Source of the DNA: Candidatus Flexifilum breve
GTDB lineage: Bacteria; Chloroflexota; Anaerolineae; Aggregatilineales; Phototrophicaceae
Assembly (NCBI GenBank): GCA_016717205.1
Contig: JADKGC010000001.1
Coordinates: 620,001 to 684,000 of the forward strand
Direction of reading: 5' to 3'
Length of the DNA: 64,000 bases
The notes beneath the pieces were generated by a model. That model worked only from the letters and a program-made list of their open reading frames with translations, did no database searches and was not told the origin of the DNA. The translations under genes and the position numbers were made by a program. The first letter of the stretch is position 1. Each line of letters starts with the position of its first letter. This document shows, one piece after another, positions 1 through 7,889 of the stretch.

Positions 1-925
1 ACCGCGCGCCGGTTAAGGATTTGCCAAAATCATCAAACCGCAGCGCCTTCGAACCTTCGGGGTTGTTCGCATACATGATCTTCTTCAGGTTCGGCGTAGT
101 CACCAATAGATTTTCCCACGCGACACCGCCGAGTCCGGCTCGGACGGCCTGTTCCAGCCGAGTCAGGAGGTAGGCTTCAAGCGTCTCGGTATTGATCTGG
201 CGTTCTTCATCGGCGTCCAGCGCCGCAACCTGACCGGTCGCCGGGGTGATCCGTTTGTAAGTACCTTTGTGCCACGCAATTTTCGCACCGGGCGTCGACA
301 CACTGTCTTCGATTTCAACAAATTCACCGGTCAAGTGATGCCAGTTGTACTGCGGTGTGTCAATACTCCGGCGATGTGGCGGCTTGTAATCCATGCTGGC
401 TTTATGCGGATACTGTTTGGCCTGCCCCACCGCGGTGTTACGAATGTAAGTGTTTCCGCCGTTGTGCAGTGCCCAGTTCCAACCAGCACCCGTAACCCCT
501 ACGGCTTTGGTCCACGTGACATTCTTCCGGACGCGCCGCACTTGCGTCCGCTGCTGAAGGGGATCGACGACGATCTCGTCGCCCTCATCGATCCGTGGGC
601 CAACAAAGTCATCCCAGGCGCCATCAACCCGCAGGTGCGCATTCTTCGTTGTCGTGACAGGTTGAAATTGGCGCTGAATGGCTGCCGAGTCGCCTTGCCC
701 ACGAGCGGCGCGCTTGGCCAGCAACCGCTGCACTGCCGAATTTCCAACGGTTCCTTGAAGTTGCAGGACTTGGCCGGGTGTCAGCCGGTCAGAGGCAAGC
801 TCAGTAAAAGCATTGATGCTTTCAGCGTTCTGTTGGCCGGTTTGCTCAGGGAAATTTGGCGTTCGAGTGACCTCAGAATTCGCCTGTTTGCGCGTTGCGC
901 TCGTCGACTGCTGCTGTTGCGCCAT
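1..925 (-). CDS. eCIS-associated (DUF4157-like) protein, N-terminal part
   Basis: An open frame of 308 codons begins with ATG at 925-923 and leaves the window at its left edge without a stop. The N-terminus is Gln/Ser/Thr-rich and disordered-looking. Residues about 48-70 contain LTPGQVLQLQG followed by VGNSAVQRLL. This LQ-x2-GN-x-AVQRLL signature is shared by many proteins encoded near extracellular contractile injection systems and by DUF4157-type putative effectors. The rest (for example HLRVDGAWDDFVGPRIDEGD and YNWHHLTGEFVEIEDSV) matches no family I recognise. An effector or cargo role is inferred from the motif alone, because no injection-system gene is visible here. A weak AGGG lies about 10 nt before the ATG. 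The overlapping plus-strand frame is a shadow. Confidence 0.66.
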   Translation of the reverse strand, partial: MAQQQQSTSATRKQANSEVTRTPNFPEQTGQQNAESINAFTELASDRLTPGQVLQLQGTVGNSAVQRLLAKRAARGQGDSAAIQRQFQPVTTTKNAHLRVDGAWDDFVGPRIDEGDEIVVDPLQQRTQVRRVRKNVTWTKAVGVTGAGWNWALHNGGNTYIRNTAVGQAKQYPHKASMDYKPPHRRSIDTPQYNWHHLTGEFVEIEDSVSTPGAKIAWHKGTYKRITPATGQVAALDADEERQINTETLEAYLLTRLEQAVRAGLGGVAWENLLVTTPNLKKIMYANNPEGSKALRFDDFGKSLTGAR

Positions 926-1039
926 GGAAATAAACCCTATTTATGGAAAGCAATAGATGTCAACAAGTGTACGACAAAACTAGGAACCCGACTAGTTGAG
1001 CCTTACCCCAGTCGTGGTTAGTCCGCGCTGCCGGTTAAG

Positions 1040-1230
1040 TATGGCCCGGTAGTCGATCCCGACGATGTGATCCGCTGAGAAGCGATCACGGTGCTCGTCG
1101 GCGTGCCCGTGCATCTGCTAACGTTGGTGCGGCGCGACCCGACGCTGCGCGTCAAGAGCGTGGTGTTTGCGACCGATCACGTCCCCGACCCGATCTGCGC
1201 CGAACTAGAGCACGCATGGGGTTGTTCGAA
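1040..1230 (+). pseudogene. remnant of a CoA-ligase-like (AMP-binding) gene
   Basis: Read in one frame this stretch gives YGPVVDPDDVIR, an in-frame TGA at 1076-1078, then EAITVLVGVPVHLLTLVRR and later VKSVVFATDHVPDPICAELE followed by HAWGC. That pattern resembles the middle of phenylacetate-CoA-ligase-like AMP-binding enzymes, whose genes often sit with XdhC-like molybdenum-hydroxylase maturation genes. There is no start, and the frame breaks at about 1225, where XdhC-like coding takes over in another frame. It is a decayed fragment. The family assignment rests on recalled motifs only. Confidence 0.42.
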
Positions 1231-1497
1231 ATCATCGATCCGCGTACCGTGTTTGGCAATAACGAACGTTTCCCGCACATTGATCGCCTGATCTAGACCT
1301 TTCCCGATTCCGCGCTCGCCGACATCGGGTTGGCCACGCGCCATGCGGTGGCAAGTCTGTCTCACGATCCGAAACTGGACGATCCTGCGGTGAGTATCGC
1401 ACTGCAAAGTCCGGCCTTCTATGTTGGGGCGTTGGGCAGTAAGGCGACGCCGGGGAAACGAGTTACCTGTCGGTCTTGGGAACAGCGGACGCAATGA
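1219..1497 (+). pseudogene. XdhC/CoxF-like C-terminal domain relic
   Basis: The frame reads LFEIIDPRTVFGNNERFPHI, then DRLI and an in-frame TAG at 1294-1296. It continues TFPDSALADIG, SLSHDPKLDDPAVSIAL and SPAFYVGALGSK and stops at 1495-1497. IDPRT-FGNNERFP, the SHDPKLD stretch and YVGALGSK are typical of the C-terminal NAD-binding-like domain of XdhC/CoxF proteins, which help mature molybdenum hydroxylases. The N-terminal XdhC domain and the end of the family are missing, and the 3' end merges into a hairpin repeat. The TAG, missing start and fused fragment upstream show it is a pseudogene. No intact xdh or cox genes are visible nearby. Confidence 0.7.
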
Positions 1498-1515
1498 ATT
1501 GTGTCCGCTGTTCCC
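1478..1515. repeat. perfect 13-bp inverted repeat with GCAATGAATT loop
   Basis: The arms GGGAACAGCGGAC (1478-1490) and GTCCGCTGTTCCC (1503-1515) flank GCAATGAATTGT. The GGACGCAATGAATTG core recurs at 23552-23571. It truncates the XdhC relic and belongs to a dispersed intergenic hairpin family. Confidence 0.75.
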
Positions 1516-1619
1516 CAAAAGACGCTATTCTACGCAGCGATTGGCCTGCCTTGGCCTGTTTTGGAGTGTTTCGGACACTGGCTTAATGCTGTATCCGGTA
1601 AATGGTCGAATATGGGTTT

Positions 1620-1647
1620 GTAGGGGCGCACGGCCGTGCGCCCCTAC
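1620..1647. repeat. 28-bp perfect palindrome, GTAGGGGCGCAC family
   Basis: GTAGGGGCGCAC-GGCC-GTGCGCCCCTAC is self-complementary across all 28 bases. Related GGGCGCAC units occur at 1750-1771 and 23480-23495, so it is a member of a dispersed repeat family rather than a unique operator. Confidence 0.75.
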
Positions 1648-1720
1648 GAAAGAGTGCTTCCTTTTCTGCAATCAATTGCCGGACAGAGCACTTAAGCACA
1701 TTCTCAAATATCATGGTATA

Positions 1721-1816
1721 GGGGCAGACCGATGTGTCTGCCCGGTTGTGGGCGCACACACAGGTGCGCCCCTACATCCGTTCGTGAATTTCTTTCGAGA
1801 ATCTACTTTAGGTGAA
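1721..1816. repeat. composite intergenic repeat (GGGCAGAC and GGGCGCAC hairpins)
   Basis: Two hairpins lie side by side: GGGCAGAC/GTCTGCCC (1722-1729 and 1736-1743) and GGGCGCAC/GTGCGCCC (1750-1757 and 1764-1771). The following 45 bases, read on the minus strand as CTAAAGTAG..TCTCGAAAGAA..CGGATGTAGGGG, match the plus strand at about 23443-23490. This makes the block one copy of a longer dispersed element. The rest of 1516-1924 has no convincing coding potential. Confidence 0.65.
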
Positions 1817-1924
1817 CGGTTAACGTCAGCGCAAACCAGCCAGTCTTTGAACTTGTCCCCGTCAAAGGGTACATTTGCAGTCGTGAGACCTCGCCTGTGA
1901 AACAATAGGTAATCGGAGTCCGGC

Positions 1925-4147
1925 ATGACGAGCGAAAACTGGTGGTTAGATCAGCCAGAACCTTCCGATGTCGCAGCTCTCAAAGGCTGGGAAGGACTGT
2001 TCACACAGGGCAGCGGATACCTGCATGTGCGCGGATCGCTCGAGGAGCATCTGAGCGATGCGCCGCAGGACCAGTCCTACATGCGCCGCCCTGCCAACGT
2101 GACCGCCGAGCAGTTCCCCGATATGCGATCGAAGTGGGGAACGTTCGTGCCGGGCATCTACGGCAATCACCCGCTTATGGGCAAAGAGATGGCGAATCTG
2201 CCCTGCTTCTTGCAGATCGCGCTCAGCGTCGATGATGAGCGGCTGGACATACGGCAGTCGGCACTGCTGCACCATCAACGCGCGTTGAACCTGAAAACGG
2301 CGGTACTCGCGCGCAGCCTGACTTGGCACGCACAGTCCGGCGCGCAGATTGACGTGACATTCGAGCGTTTCGCCAGCGCGGCACAACCGCATCTCTTCGC
2401 GCAGCGGCTCACCCTCACCAGCGACCGTGATGCCCGCCTCATGCTGGAAACGGGAATTGATGCAGGCGTGCGAACGAGCGGCTATGACCACTTCGCCCAC
2501 GTGCGCTTCGAGCGGGTTGGCGCGGCCCGGCTGCGCTGCGCTGTCGTGCTGGACACGGGCGACGAAGTGCATGAAATCAGTCAGGCGCGGCTGCAAGACG
2601 CCGCCTGGGACTACGTCGCCGGCGAACGCGCCGCCCACCTGTGTGTGGAGATCCCCTTGAGCGCAGGGCAAAGCATCACCTTCGAGAAAGTCACGCTCGT
2701 CACCACGAACATGGATGACGGAAAATTAATCCTATCCGATTTCGACGCGCTCGATACCCCCTTCGACGTGCTGCAGGCTGAACACGAAGCGATCTGGCAG
2801 CGCCGGTGGGAACACGCCGACGTGCGCATTTCTGGCGATGATCGCTCGCAGATCGCGCTCCGAGCTGCGCTTTACCATCTGCTGCGCGCGCATCCCGGTC
2901 ACGAACGCGTCGCCATCGACCCGAAAGCGTATGCGGGGGATGCCTATCGTGGGTTGTACTTCTGGGATACGGAAATGTATCTGCTCCCCTTCTTCCTGTA
3001 TACCGATCCTGAACGCGCCCAAATGCTCACCGATTTCCGCATCCACACTCTGTCAGGGGCGCGCCGGAATGCGGACGAGTTCGGCTATGCGGGGGCGCGC
3101 TATCCATGGGAAGGCGACGCGGACGGAATCGAGCAGTGCCCGAACTGGCAGTACCGCGATCACGAGGTTCACGTCACAGCCGACGTGGTCTACGGGCTTG
3201 CTCATACCGCGCAAGCTACCGCGCAACCGGGCTATCTCGCGCGGGCGGGACACGCTGTGCTGCGCGAAACCGCCGCCTACTGGCTGGAACGCATCGACTG
3301 GCGTCCCGGCGATGATTATCCCAGTCTGCTCGGCGTGATGGGTCCTGACGAATACGCGCCGATCACCAACAACAATGCCTATACGAACCGGATGGTCGCG
3401 TTCGCACTCTCGCTCGCTGCCACCGCCGAGGAAGACGATGGTTTACGCGAACGCTGCCAGTTGATCGCGCGCAAACTGCCGCTGCCGCGCCGCGCCGACG
3501 GGCTGCTGCTTCAGTGCGAAGAGTTCGAGCATTTCGCCGAAATCGACTTCACAGCGCTGTGGCGTGACCGGACGAAGCCATTCGCCGCTCAGGTATCGCA
3601 GGAGCGGCTGTACCGCAGCCGCTGCCTCAAACAGGCAGATGTCCTCCTGCTCATGATGCTGTTTCCCGACGAGTTCAGCGACGCCGAGGTGCGTCAGGCG
3701 TGGGCCTACTACTTGCCCTACACCACCCATGATTCATCGCTGTCGCCCGGCGTCCATGCGCTGATCGCGCTGCGGCTCGGTTTCGCCGATCAAGCGTGGG
3801 CCTTCTGGGAACGGAGCCTGCATCTCGACTTTGACGGCGGCGCGGAAGAAGGGATTCACATCGCCGCGCAGGGGATGAACTGGCAGATCGCGGTCTTTGG
3901 GTTCGGCGGATTGCGCACCGCGATGCAGGCAGACGTACTCACCCTCAACCCGCACCTTCCGCACCAGTGGACGCAGTTGGCGTTTCCGGTGGTCTGGAAG
4001 GGACAGGAAGTTTATGTCGAGATCACACCTGACGGAGTGAGCATCGAAAATCGGAGCGAACGAGACCTCACGGCGGCCATTCATGGGACGAGTGTCGTCA
4101 TCGCGCCGGGGAATCGCAGTATTTGGCCCGAACAAGCACACACTTAG
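1925..4147 (+). CDS. glycoside hydrolase family 65 phosphorylase
   Basis: This 740-residue protein has the GH65 architecture: an N-terminal beta-sandwich (about 20-270), a linker, a catalytic (alpha/alpha)6 barrel (about 310-660) and a short C-terminal beta domain. Family motifs visible are YRGLYFWDTEMYLLPFF, GARYPWEG, HVTADVVYGL and GPDEY followed by TNNNAYTN, with Glu476 of GPDEY matching the general acid. His602 and Ser604/Ser605 of THDSSLS match the phosphate-binding loop, so an inverting alpha-glucoside phosphorylase (kojibiose, nigerose, trehalose or maltose type) is more likely than a hydrolase. It lacks a signal peptide and should be cytoplasmic. The ATG at 1925 follows a CGGAG ribosome site. 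GH172 and GH2 genes follow closely, suggesting one operon. The substrate cannot be read from sequence. Confidence 0.88.
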   Translation: MTSENWWLDQPEPSDVAALKGWEGLFTQGSGYLHVRGSLEEHLSDAPQDQSYMRRPANVTAEQFPDMRSKWGTFVPGIYGNHPLMGKEMANLPCFLQIALSVDDERLDIRQSALLHHQRALNLKTAVLARSLTWHAQSGAQIDVTFERFASAAQPHLFAQRLTLTSDRDARLMLETGIDAGVRTSGYDHFAHVRFERVGAARLRCAVVLDTGDEVHEISQARLQDAAWDYVAGERAAHLCVEIPLSAGQSITFEKVTLVTTNMDDGKLILSDFDALDTPFDVLQAEHEAIWQRRWEHADVRISGDDRSQIALRAALYHLLRAHPGHERVAIDPKAYAGDAYRGLYFWDTEMYLLPFFLYTDPERAQMLTDFRIHTLSGARRNADEFGYAGARYPWEGDADGIEQCPNWQYRDHEVHVTADVVYGLAHTAQATAQPGYLARAGHAVLRETAAYWLERIDWRPGDDYPSLLGVMGPDEYAPITNNNAYTNRMVAFALSLAATAEEDDGLRERCQLIARKLPLPRRADGLLLQCEEFEHFAEIDFTALWRDRTKPFAAQVSQERLYRSRCLKQADVLLLMMLFPDEFSDAEVRQAWAYYLPYTTHDSSLSPGVHALIALRLGFADQAWAFWERSLHLDFDGGAEEGIHIAAQGMNWQIAVFGFGGLRTAMQADVLTLNPHLPHQWTQLAFPVVWKGQEVYVEITPDGVSIENRSERDLTAAIHGTSVVIAPGNRSIWPEQAHT

Positions 4148-4157
4148 GAGGAATACG

Positions 4158-5228
4158 ATGATCGGTATGAGCACACTCTCAGAACTTGCGCGGCTGCGAC
4201 CGGGCGTCAAACGCAAACGAGCGTCGAGCTACGATCCCACCGGCGGTAACCGGGATTGGTGGGAAATTGCGCCGGGCGAAACGCGCACCATCGCAGAGGC
4301 GGAGGGCGCAGGTTGCATTAAGCATATCTGGATGACACTCTGGTGTGAAGACGCGCTCGTCTTTCGCAAACTCGTCGTGCGCATGTTCTGGGATGACGAA
4401 GCGTCGCCCAGCGTCGAAGTTCCCATCGGCGATTTCTTCGGTATGGGGCACAATCTCATTCGCAACTTCGTCTCGCTGCCGCTGCAAATGAGTCCGCAGG
4501 ATGGGCGCAGCTTCAACTGCTGGTTTCCCATGCCCTATCAAAGCCGGATGCGCATCGAGATGGTGAACGAAGCGACCCACACGACCAACCTCTATTTCTA
4601 CATTGACTATGAAGCCTATCCGGAAGGCACGCGTCTAGATGAGTATGCGCGCTTTCACGCGCAGTGGCGGCGCCTCAACCCGACGCCGGGATGGGCAGAC
4701 CCTGCTATCCGCTGGAAAGACAACCCCGATGCGATGCGCGCAGCATGGGCTGAGCCAAACCTTACCGGGGAAAAGAACTATGTCATCCTCGATGCGGAAG
4801 GTCGCGGGCACTATGTCGGCTGCCATCTCGACGTGGACTGTTTCTCGCGTCAGGCCAATGACTGGTACGGCGAGGGCGACGACATGATCCTGATTGATGG
4901 TGAACCGCTGCCGAGTCTCTACGGGACGGGCACAGAAGATTACTTCAACACGGCGTTTTGTCCTACGCAGGAATACAGCGCACCCTATCACGGCGTCATC
5001 CTGAATCAGGGGACTGAGGATTGGCGCTGGCGGGGCAAGAACACGCTCTATCGCTACCACATCGAAGACCCGATCTTCTTCGAGCAGTCGATCCGGGTCA
5101 CGATTGAGCACGGGCACGCCAACAAGCTGACCAACGATTACTCATCGACGGCGTACTGGTATCAGACGGAACCGCACAAACCGTTTCCCGCCCTACTGCC
5201 CGTCGAACAGCGCCTACCGCGCCCGTAG
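4158..5228 (+). CDS. DUF2961 / GH172-family glycosidase
   Basis: This is a DUF2961 protein of 356 residues, the fold now classed as GH172, whose characterised members act on alpha-fructofuranosides, difructose anhydrides and arabinofuranosides. Diagnostic stretches are EAEGAGCIKHIWMTL, VEVPIGDFFGMGH, FNCWFPMPY and TGTEDYFNTAF, with Glu260 in TGTEDYF the likely catalytic acid. There is no signal peptide. An upstream in-frame extension to 4083 is rejected because a strong AGGAGGAATACG ribosome site sits just before the ATG at 4158 and the extension would overlap the GH65 gene. The 10-nt gap to GH65 and 3-nt gap to GH2 indicate an operon. The exact substrate is unknown. Confidence 0.85.
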   Translation: MIGMSTLSELARLRPGVKRKRASSYDPTGGNRDWWEIAPGETRTIAEAEGAGCIKHIWMTLWCEDALVFRKLVVRMFWDDEASPSVEVPIGDFFGMGHNLIRNFVSLPLQMSPQDGRSFNCWFPMPYQSRMRIEMVNEATHTTNLYFYIDYEAYPEGTRLDEYARFHAQWRRLNPTPGWADPAIRWKDNPDAMRAAWAEPNLTGEKNYVILDAEGRGHYVGCHLDVDCFSRQANDWYGEGDDMILIDGEPLPSLYGTGTEDYFNTAFCPTQEYSAPYHGVILNQGTEDWRWRGKNTLYRYHIEDPIFFEQSIRVTIEHGHANKLTNDYSSTAYWYQTEPHKPFPALLPVEQRLPRP

Positions 5229-5231
5229 CCG

Positions 5232-7850
5232 ATGATGCTCGAAAACATCCTCTCGCAGCGCCTGCCGCTCGACGGCCTATGGCATTTGGAAATCGGCGAT
5301 CAGTCGGGTGCGATCACCGTGCCGGGAGTCTGGGAGACGCAGGGCTACCCCCCCGATGCCATCACGGCGCTTTACACCCGTTCGGTCGAGCTTCCGTCCA
5401 ACTGGGCAGGGGCGCGGGTTTTTCTGCGCTTCGAAGCCGTCAGCTACCGTGCCGAAGTCAGCGTCAATGGACAGATCGTCGGCACGCATGATGGCATGTG
5501 GACGCCGTTCGAATTCGACGTGACGAACGTCATTCATGCCGGGGCGGCTAACACCATCACGCTGACCGTCACCAAACCGGGCGGCGACGGCAGCCCTTTC
5601 CCATATCGCGATGTCCTGGTGGGCTTTGTTCCCTACGTGGCGCGCACGTTCGGCGGACTATGGCAACCCGTCACGCTAATCGCCCAGCGTACGCCTGCCT
5701 TCCGCATGGGGCACATTCAAGCGGACTGGCGCACGGGCGAAGTCCGCGCCAGCGCCGCGCTCGACTACTTTGGCGAGCAGCCCGCGAAGACCGATCGTTT
5801 GCAGGTCGATGTGCTGGATGCAAACGGCGTAACCGTCGCCACCATCGAAGCGTCATCAGATGAATTCACACTGAACGTCCAGCAGCCAGCCCCTTGGTCG
5901 CCGGAGACGCCCACCCTCTACGATCTGCGCCTGCGCCTGATCCGGGATGGCGCGCTGCTGGCAGAAACACGCCGGACTTTCGGCTTCCGAAGTTTGCGCG
6001 CCCAGAGCGAAGCGCTCCTGCTCAACGATCAGCCCTACGGCGTGCGCGGCATTCTCAGTTGGGGCTGGAATCAGCAGACCCTCGCGCCGGTCGCCACCGA
6101 CGACGAAATCCGCGACGAGTTCCGCCGCGTGCGCGCGCTCGGCTTCAATCTGGTCAAACTTTGCCTGTTCGTACCACCGGAACGCTTGTTTGAGATCGCC
6201 GACGAAGAGGGAATGCTGCTCTGGCTGGAACTGCCGATGTGGTGGCAGCGCATCAACGACTATTTGCGCGGGCAAGCGCCGCGCGAATACCGCGACATTC
6301 TGCGGTGCGTTCAACATCACCCGTCAATCGTGATCTACAGCCTCGGCTGTGAACTCGGCATCGACATGGCGGACGCGGCGCTGCTCAGCGAACTGAACGC
6401 CATCGTGCGCGGGGGTACAACCGGCGTGCTCGCCTGTGACAACAGCGGTTCGGGCGAAGCCTACGCTGGATTGGATTTCGACTTCGCCGACTTCAGCGAT
6501 TATCACTTCTACGCCGATCTGCACTACTTCGTCCCGCTGTTGAAGCACTTTTACCGCCAGTGGCAGCAGCCCCGCCCTTGGATCTTCGGCGAATACTGCG
6601 ACAGCGACGACTACCGCGACCCGGCGGATTTGAACGAGGGTGGCGAACGCCCCGCGTGGCGCGATCTACTCGGCGTGGAGGGAAACACCGGACGCTGGGC
6701 CTACAGCGAACAGGAAACGCGTATGGCGGCCCATGCGCTCCCGTTCAGCGATGCGCAGTTGGTCAGCCTTTCGCGCCAGGAATCGTTTTTAAAGCGCAAG
6801 TTCATCCTCGAACGCACGCGCGCGACCCCTTACGTAGGCGGTTACGTGCTCACGGGACTGCGCGACACGCCGATCAGCACATCGGGCGTCTTTGACGATC
6901 TCGGACGCAGCAAGTTCGATCTCGATGCCTTCCGGCGTTTCAACGACGAGTCGGTACTGCTGCTGGAAGGCAGACGCGCGCGCCAGTGGGTCAACGGCGG
7001 CGACCGCCCCGCACCGGTTGATTTGTTCAATTACATCGGCGGGACAACGGCGAGTTTTCGATTGCTGCTGGCCCACACATCATTCCCCGGCGGCGAACTG
7101 CACTGGCGGCTCGTCCGTCCAGACGAGACTATTGCACTGATGGGAACTGAGATTGTGCCAGCGGGCTTACCACCGGGACAGGTCAGCGAAATTGCGGCGC
7201 TCGATATCGCGCTGCCCCACGTCGAAGCGGCGCAGATGTGGCAGCTCGAAGCCGATCTTGATGGACAGATCGCCAACACGTGGCGGCTCTGGCTCTACCC
7301 GACGCCTCAGGCTTGGGGCGCAGGTATTACCGCGTATGATCCGGTCGGTGCGTTCGGAGGCATCTGCCCACCTGCCGCGTTTCAACCGGATGAGCTGATC
7401 CTCGCCAGCGTCTGGACGCCGCAGGTCGAAGCTTGGGTGCGCGGCGGCGGTCGGGCCATCCTGCTGCAAACGGGCGCGGGCGCGTTCCCGACGCAGCCAG
7501 TCCCGTTCTGGCGCGAATCGATCAAACTGATCGAAGATCACCCGTTGTGGCAAGATTTTCCGCACCAAGGGTATGTCGATTTGCAGTTCTATCACCTCGC
7601 CGCCGACCATGCGCTGGATGTTACCCGCATTCCGGACGCCCGCCGTCGGCCAATGCTCACCCGGCTGGATGCGCGCCTGTTTACCCTGCTCGATTATCTG
7701 GTGGAATTGGAAATGGGCAGCGGACGCTTGATCGCTTCATCGCTGCGCTTCTGGGGGGGAGCAGGCGATCAGGTGACGGATATTCAGCACAGCCCTGCTG
7801 CCAGGTTCCTGCTGCATCAACTTGTGGAATATCTGTCCACGCGCCAGTAA
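5232..7850 (+). CDS. glycoside hydrolase family 2 protein
   Basis: The 872-residue product follows the GH2 plan: a jelly-roll sugar-binding domain (about 10-155, with VPGVWETQGYPP and RFEAVSYRAEVSVNGQ), an Ig-like sandwich (about 160-250), a TIM barrel (about 260-545) and a long C-terminal region. Glu374 in SLGCELG sits where the acid/base Glu of the usual SLGNE motif lies, so Asn is replaced by Cys. Glu454 in IFGEYCDSD is the likely nucleophile. Beta-galactosidase, glucuronidase or mannosidase specificity cannot be told apart. No signal peptide is seen. The start lies 3 nt after the GH172 stop with no strong ribosome site, suggesting translational coupling. A hairpin at 7859 ends the operon. 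Confidence 0.85.
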   Translation: MMLENILSQRLPLDGLWHLEIGDQSGAITVPGVWETQGYPPDAITALYTRSVELPSNWAGARVFLRFEAVSYRAEVSVNGQIVGTHDGMWTPFEFDVTNVIHAGAANTITLTVTKPGGDGSPFPYRDVLVGFVPYVARTFGGLWQPVTLIAQRTPAFRMGHIQADWRTGEVRASAALDYFGEQPAKTDRLQVDVLDANGVTVATIEASSDEFTLNVQQPAPWSPETPTLYDLRLRLIRDGALLAETRRTFGFRSLRAQSEALLLNDQPYGVRGILSWGWNQQTLAPVATDDEIRDEFRRVRALGFNLVKLCLFVPPERLFEIADEEGMLLWLELPMWWQRINDYLRGQAPREYRDILRCVQHHPSIVIYSLGCELGIDMADAALLSELNAIVRGGTTGVLACDNSGSGEAYAGLDFDFADFSDYHFYADLHYFVPLLKHFYRQWQQPRPWIFGEYCDSDDYRDPADLNEGGERPAWRDLLGVEGNTGRWAYSEQETRMAAHALPFSDAQLVSLSRQESFLKRKFILERTRATPYVGGYVLTGLRDTPISTSGVFDDLGRSKFDLDAFRRFNDESVLLLEGRRARQWVNGGDRPAPVDLFNYIGGTTASFRLLLAHTSFPGGELHWRLVRPDETIALMGTEIVPAGLPPGQVSEIAALDIALPHVEAAQMWQLEADLDGQIANTWRLWLYPTPQAWGAGITAYDPVGAFGGICPPAAFQPDELILASVWTPQVEAWVRGGGRAILLQTGAGAFPTQPVPFWRESIKLIEDHPLWQDFPHQGYVDLQFYHLAADHALDVTRIPDARRRPMLTRLDARLFTLLDYLVELEMGSGRLIASSLRFWGGAGDQVTDIQHSPAARFLLHQLVEYLSTRQ

Positions 7851-7858
7851 AAAAAATA

Positions 7859-7886
7859 ACCGGGTGACTGGAAACAGTCACCCGGT
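7859..7886 (-). terminator. terminator between convergent GH2 and beta-helix genes
   Basis: ACCGGGTGACT (7859-7869) pairs with AGTCACCCGGT (7876-7886) around a 6-nt loop. On the minus strand the stem is followed by a T run (complement of 7851-7858), giving a classical Rho-independent terminator for the beta-helix gene. It can also stop plus-strand transcription from GH2. Confidence 0.85.
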
Positions 7887-7889
7887 GCC

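Noticed and set aside
269..1021. Long plus-strand frame at the left end
   Set aside because: Its sequence looks compositionally random and it is antisense to a motif-bearing minus-strand gene (925 to 1).
1421..1900. 159-codon plus-strand frame after the XdhC relic
   Set aside because: It reads through several palindromic repeats, and the protein is low-confidence repeat translation.
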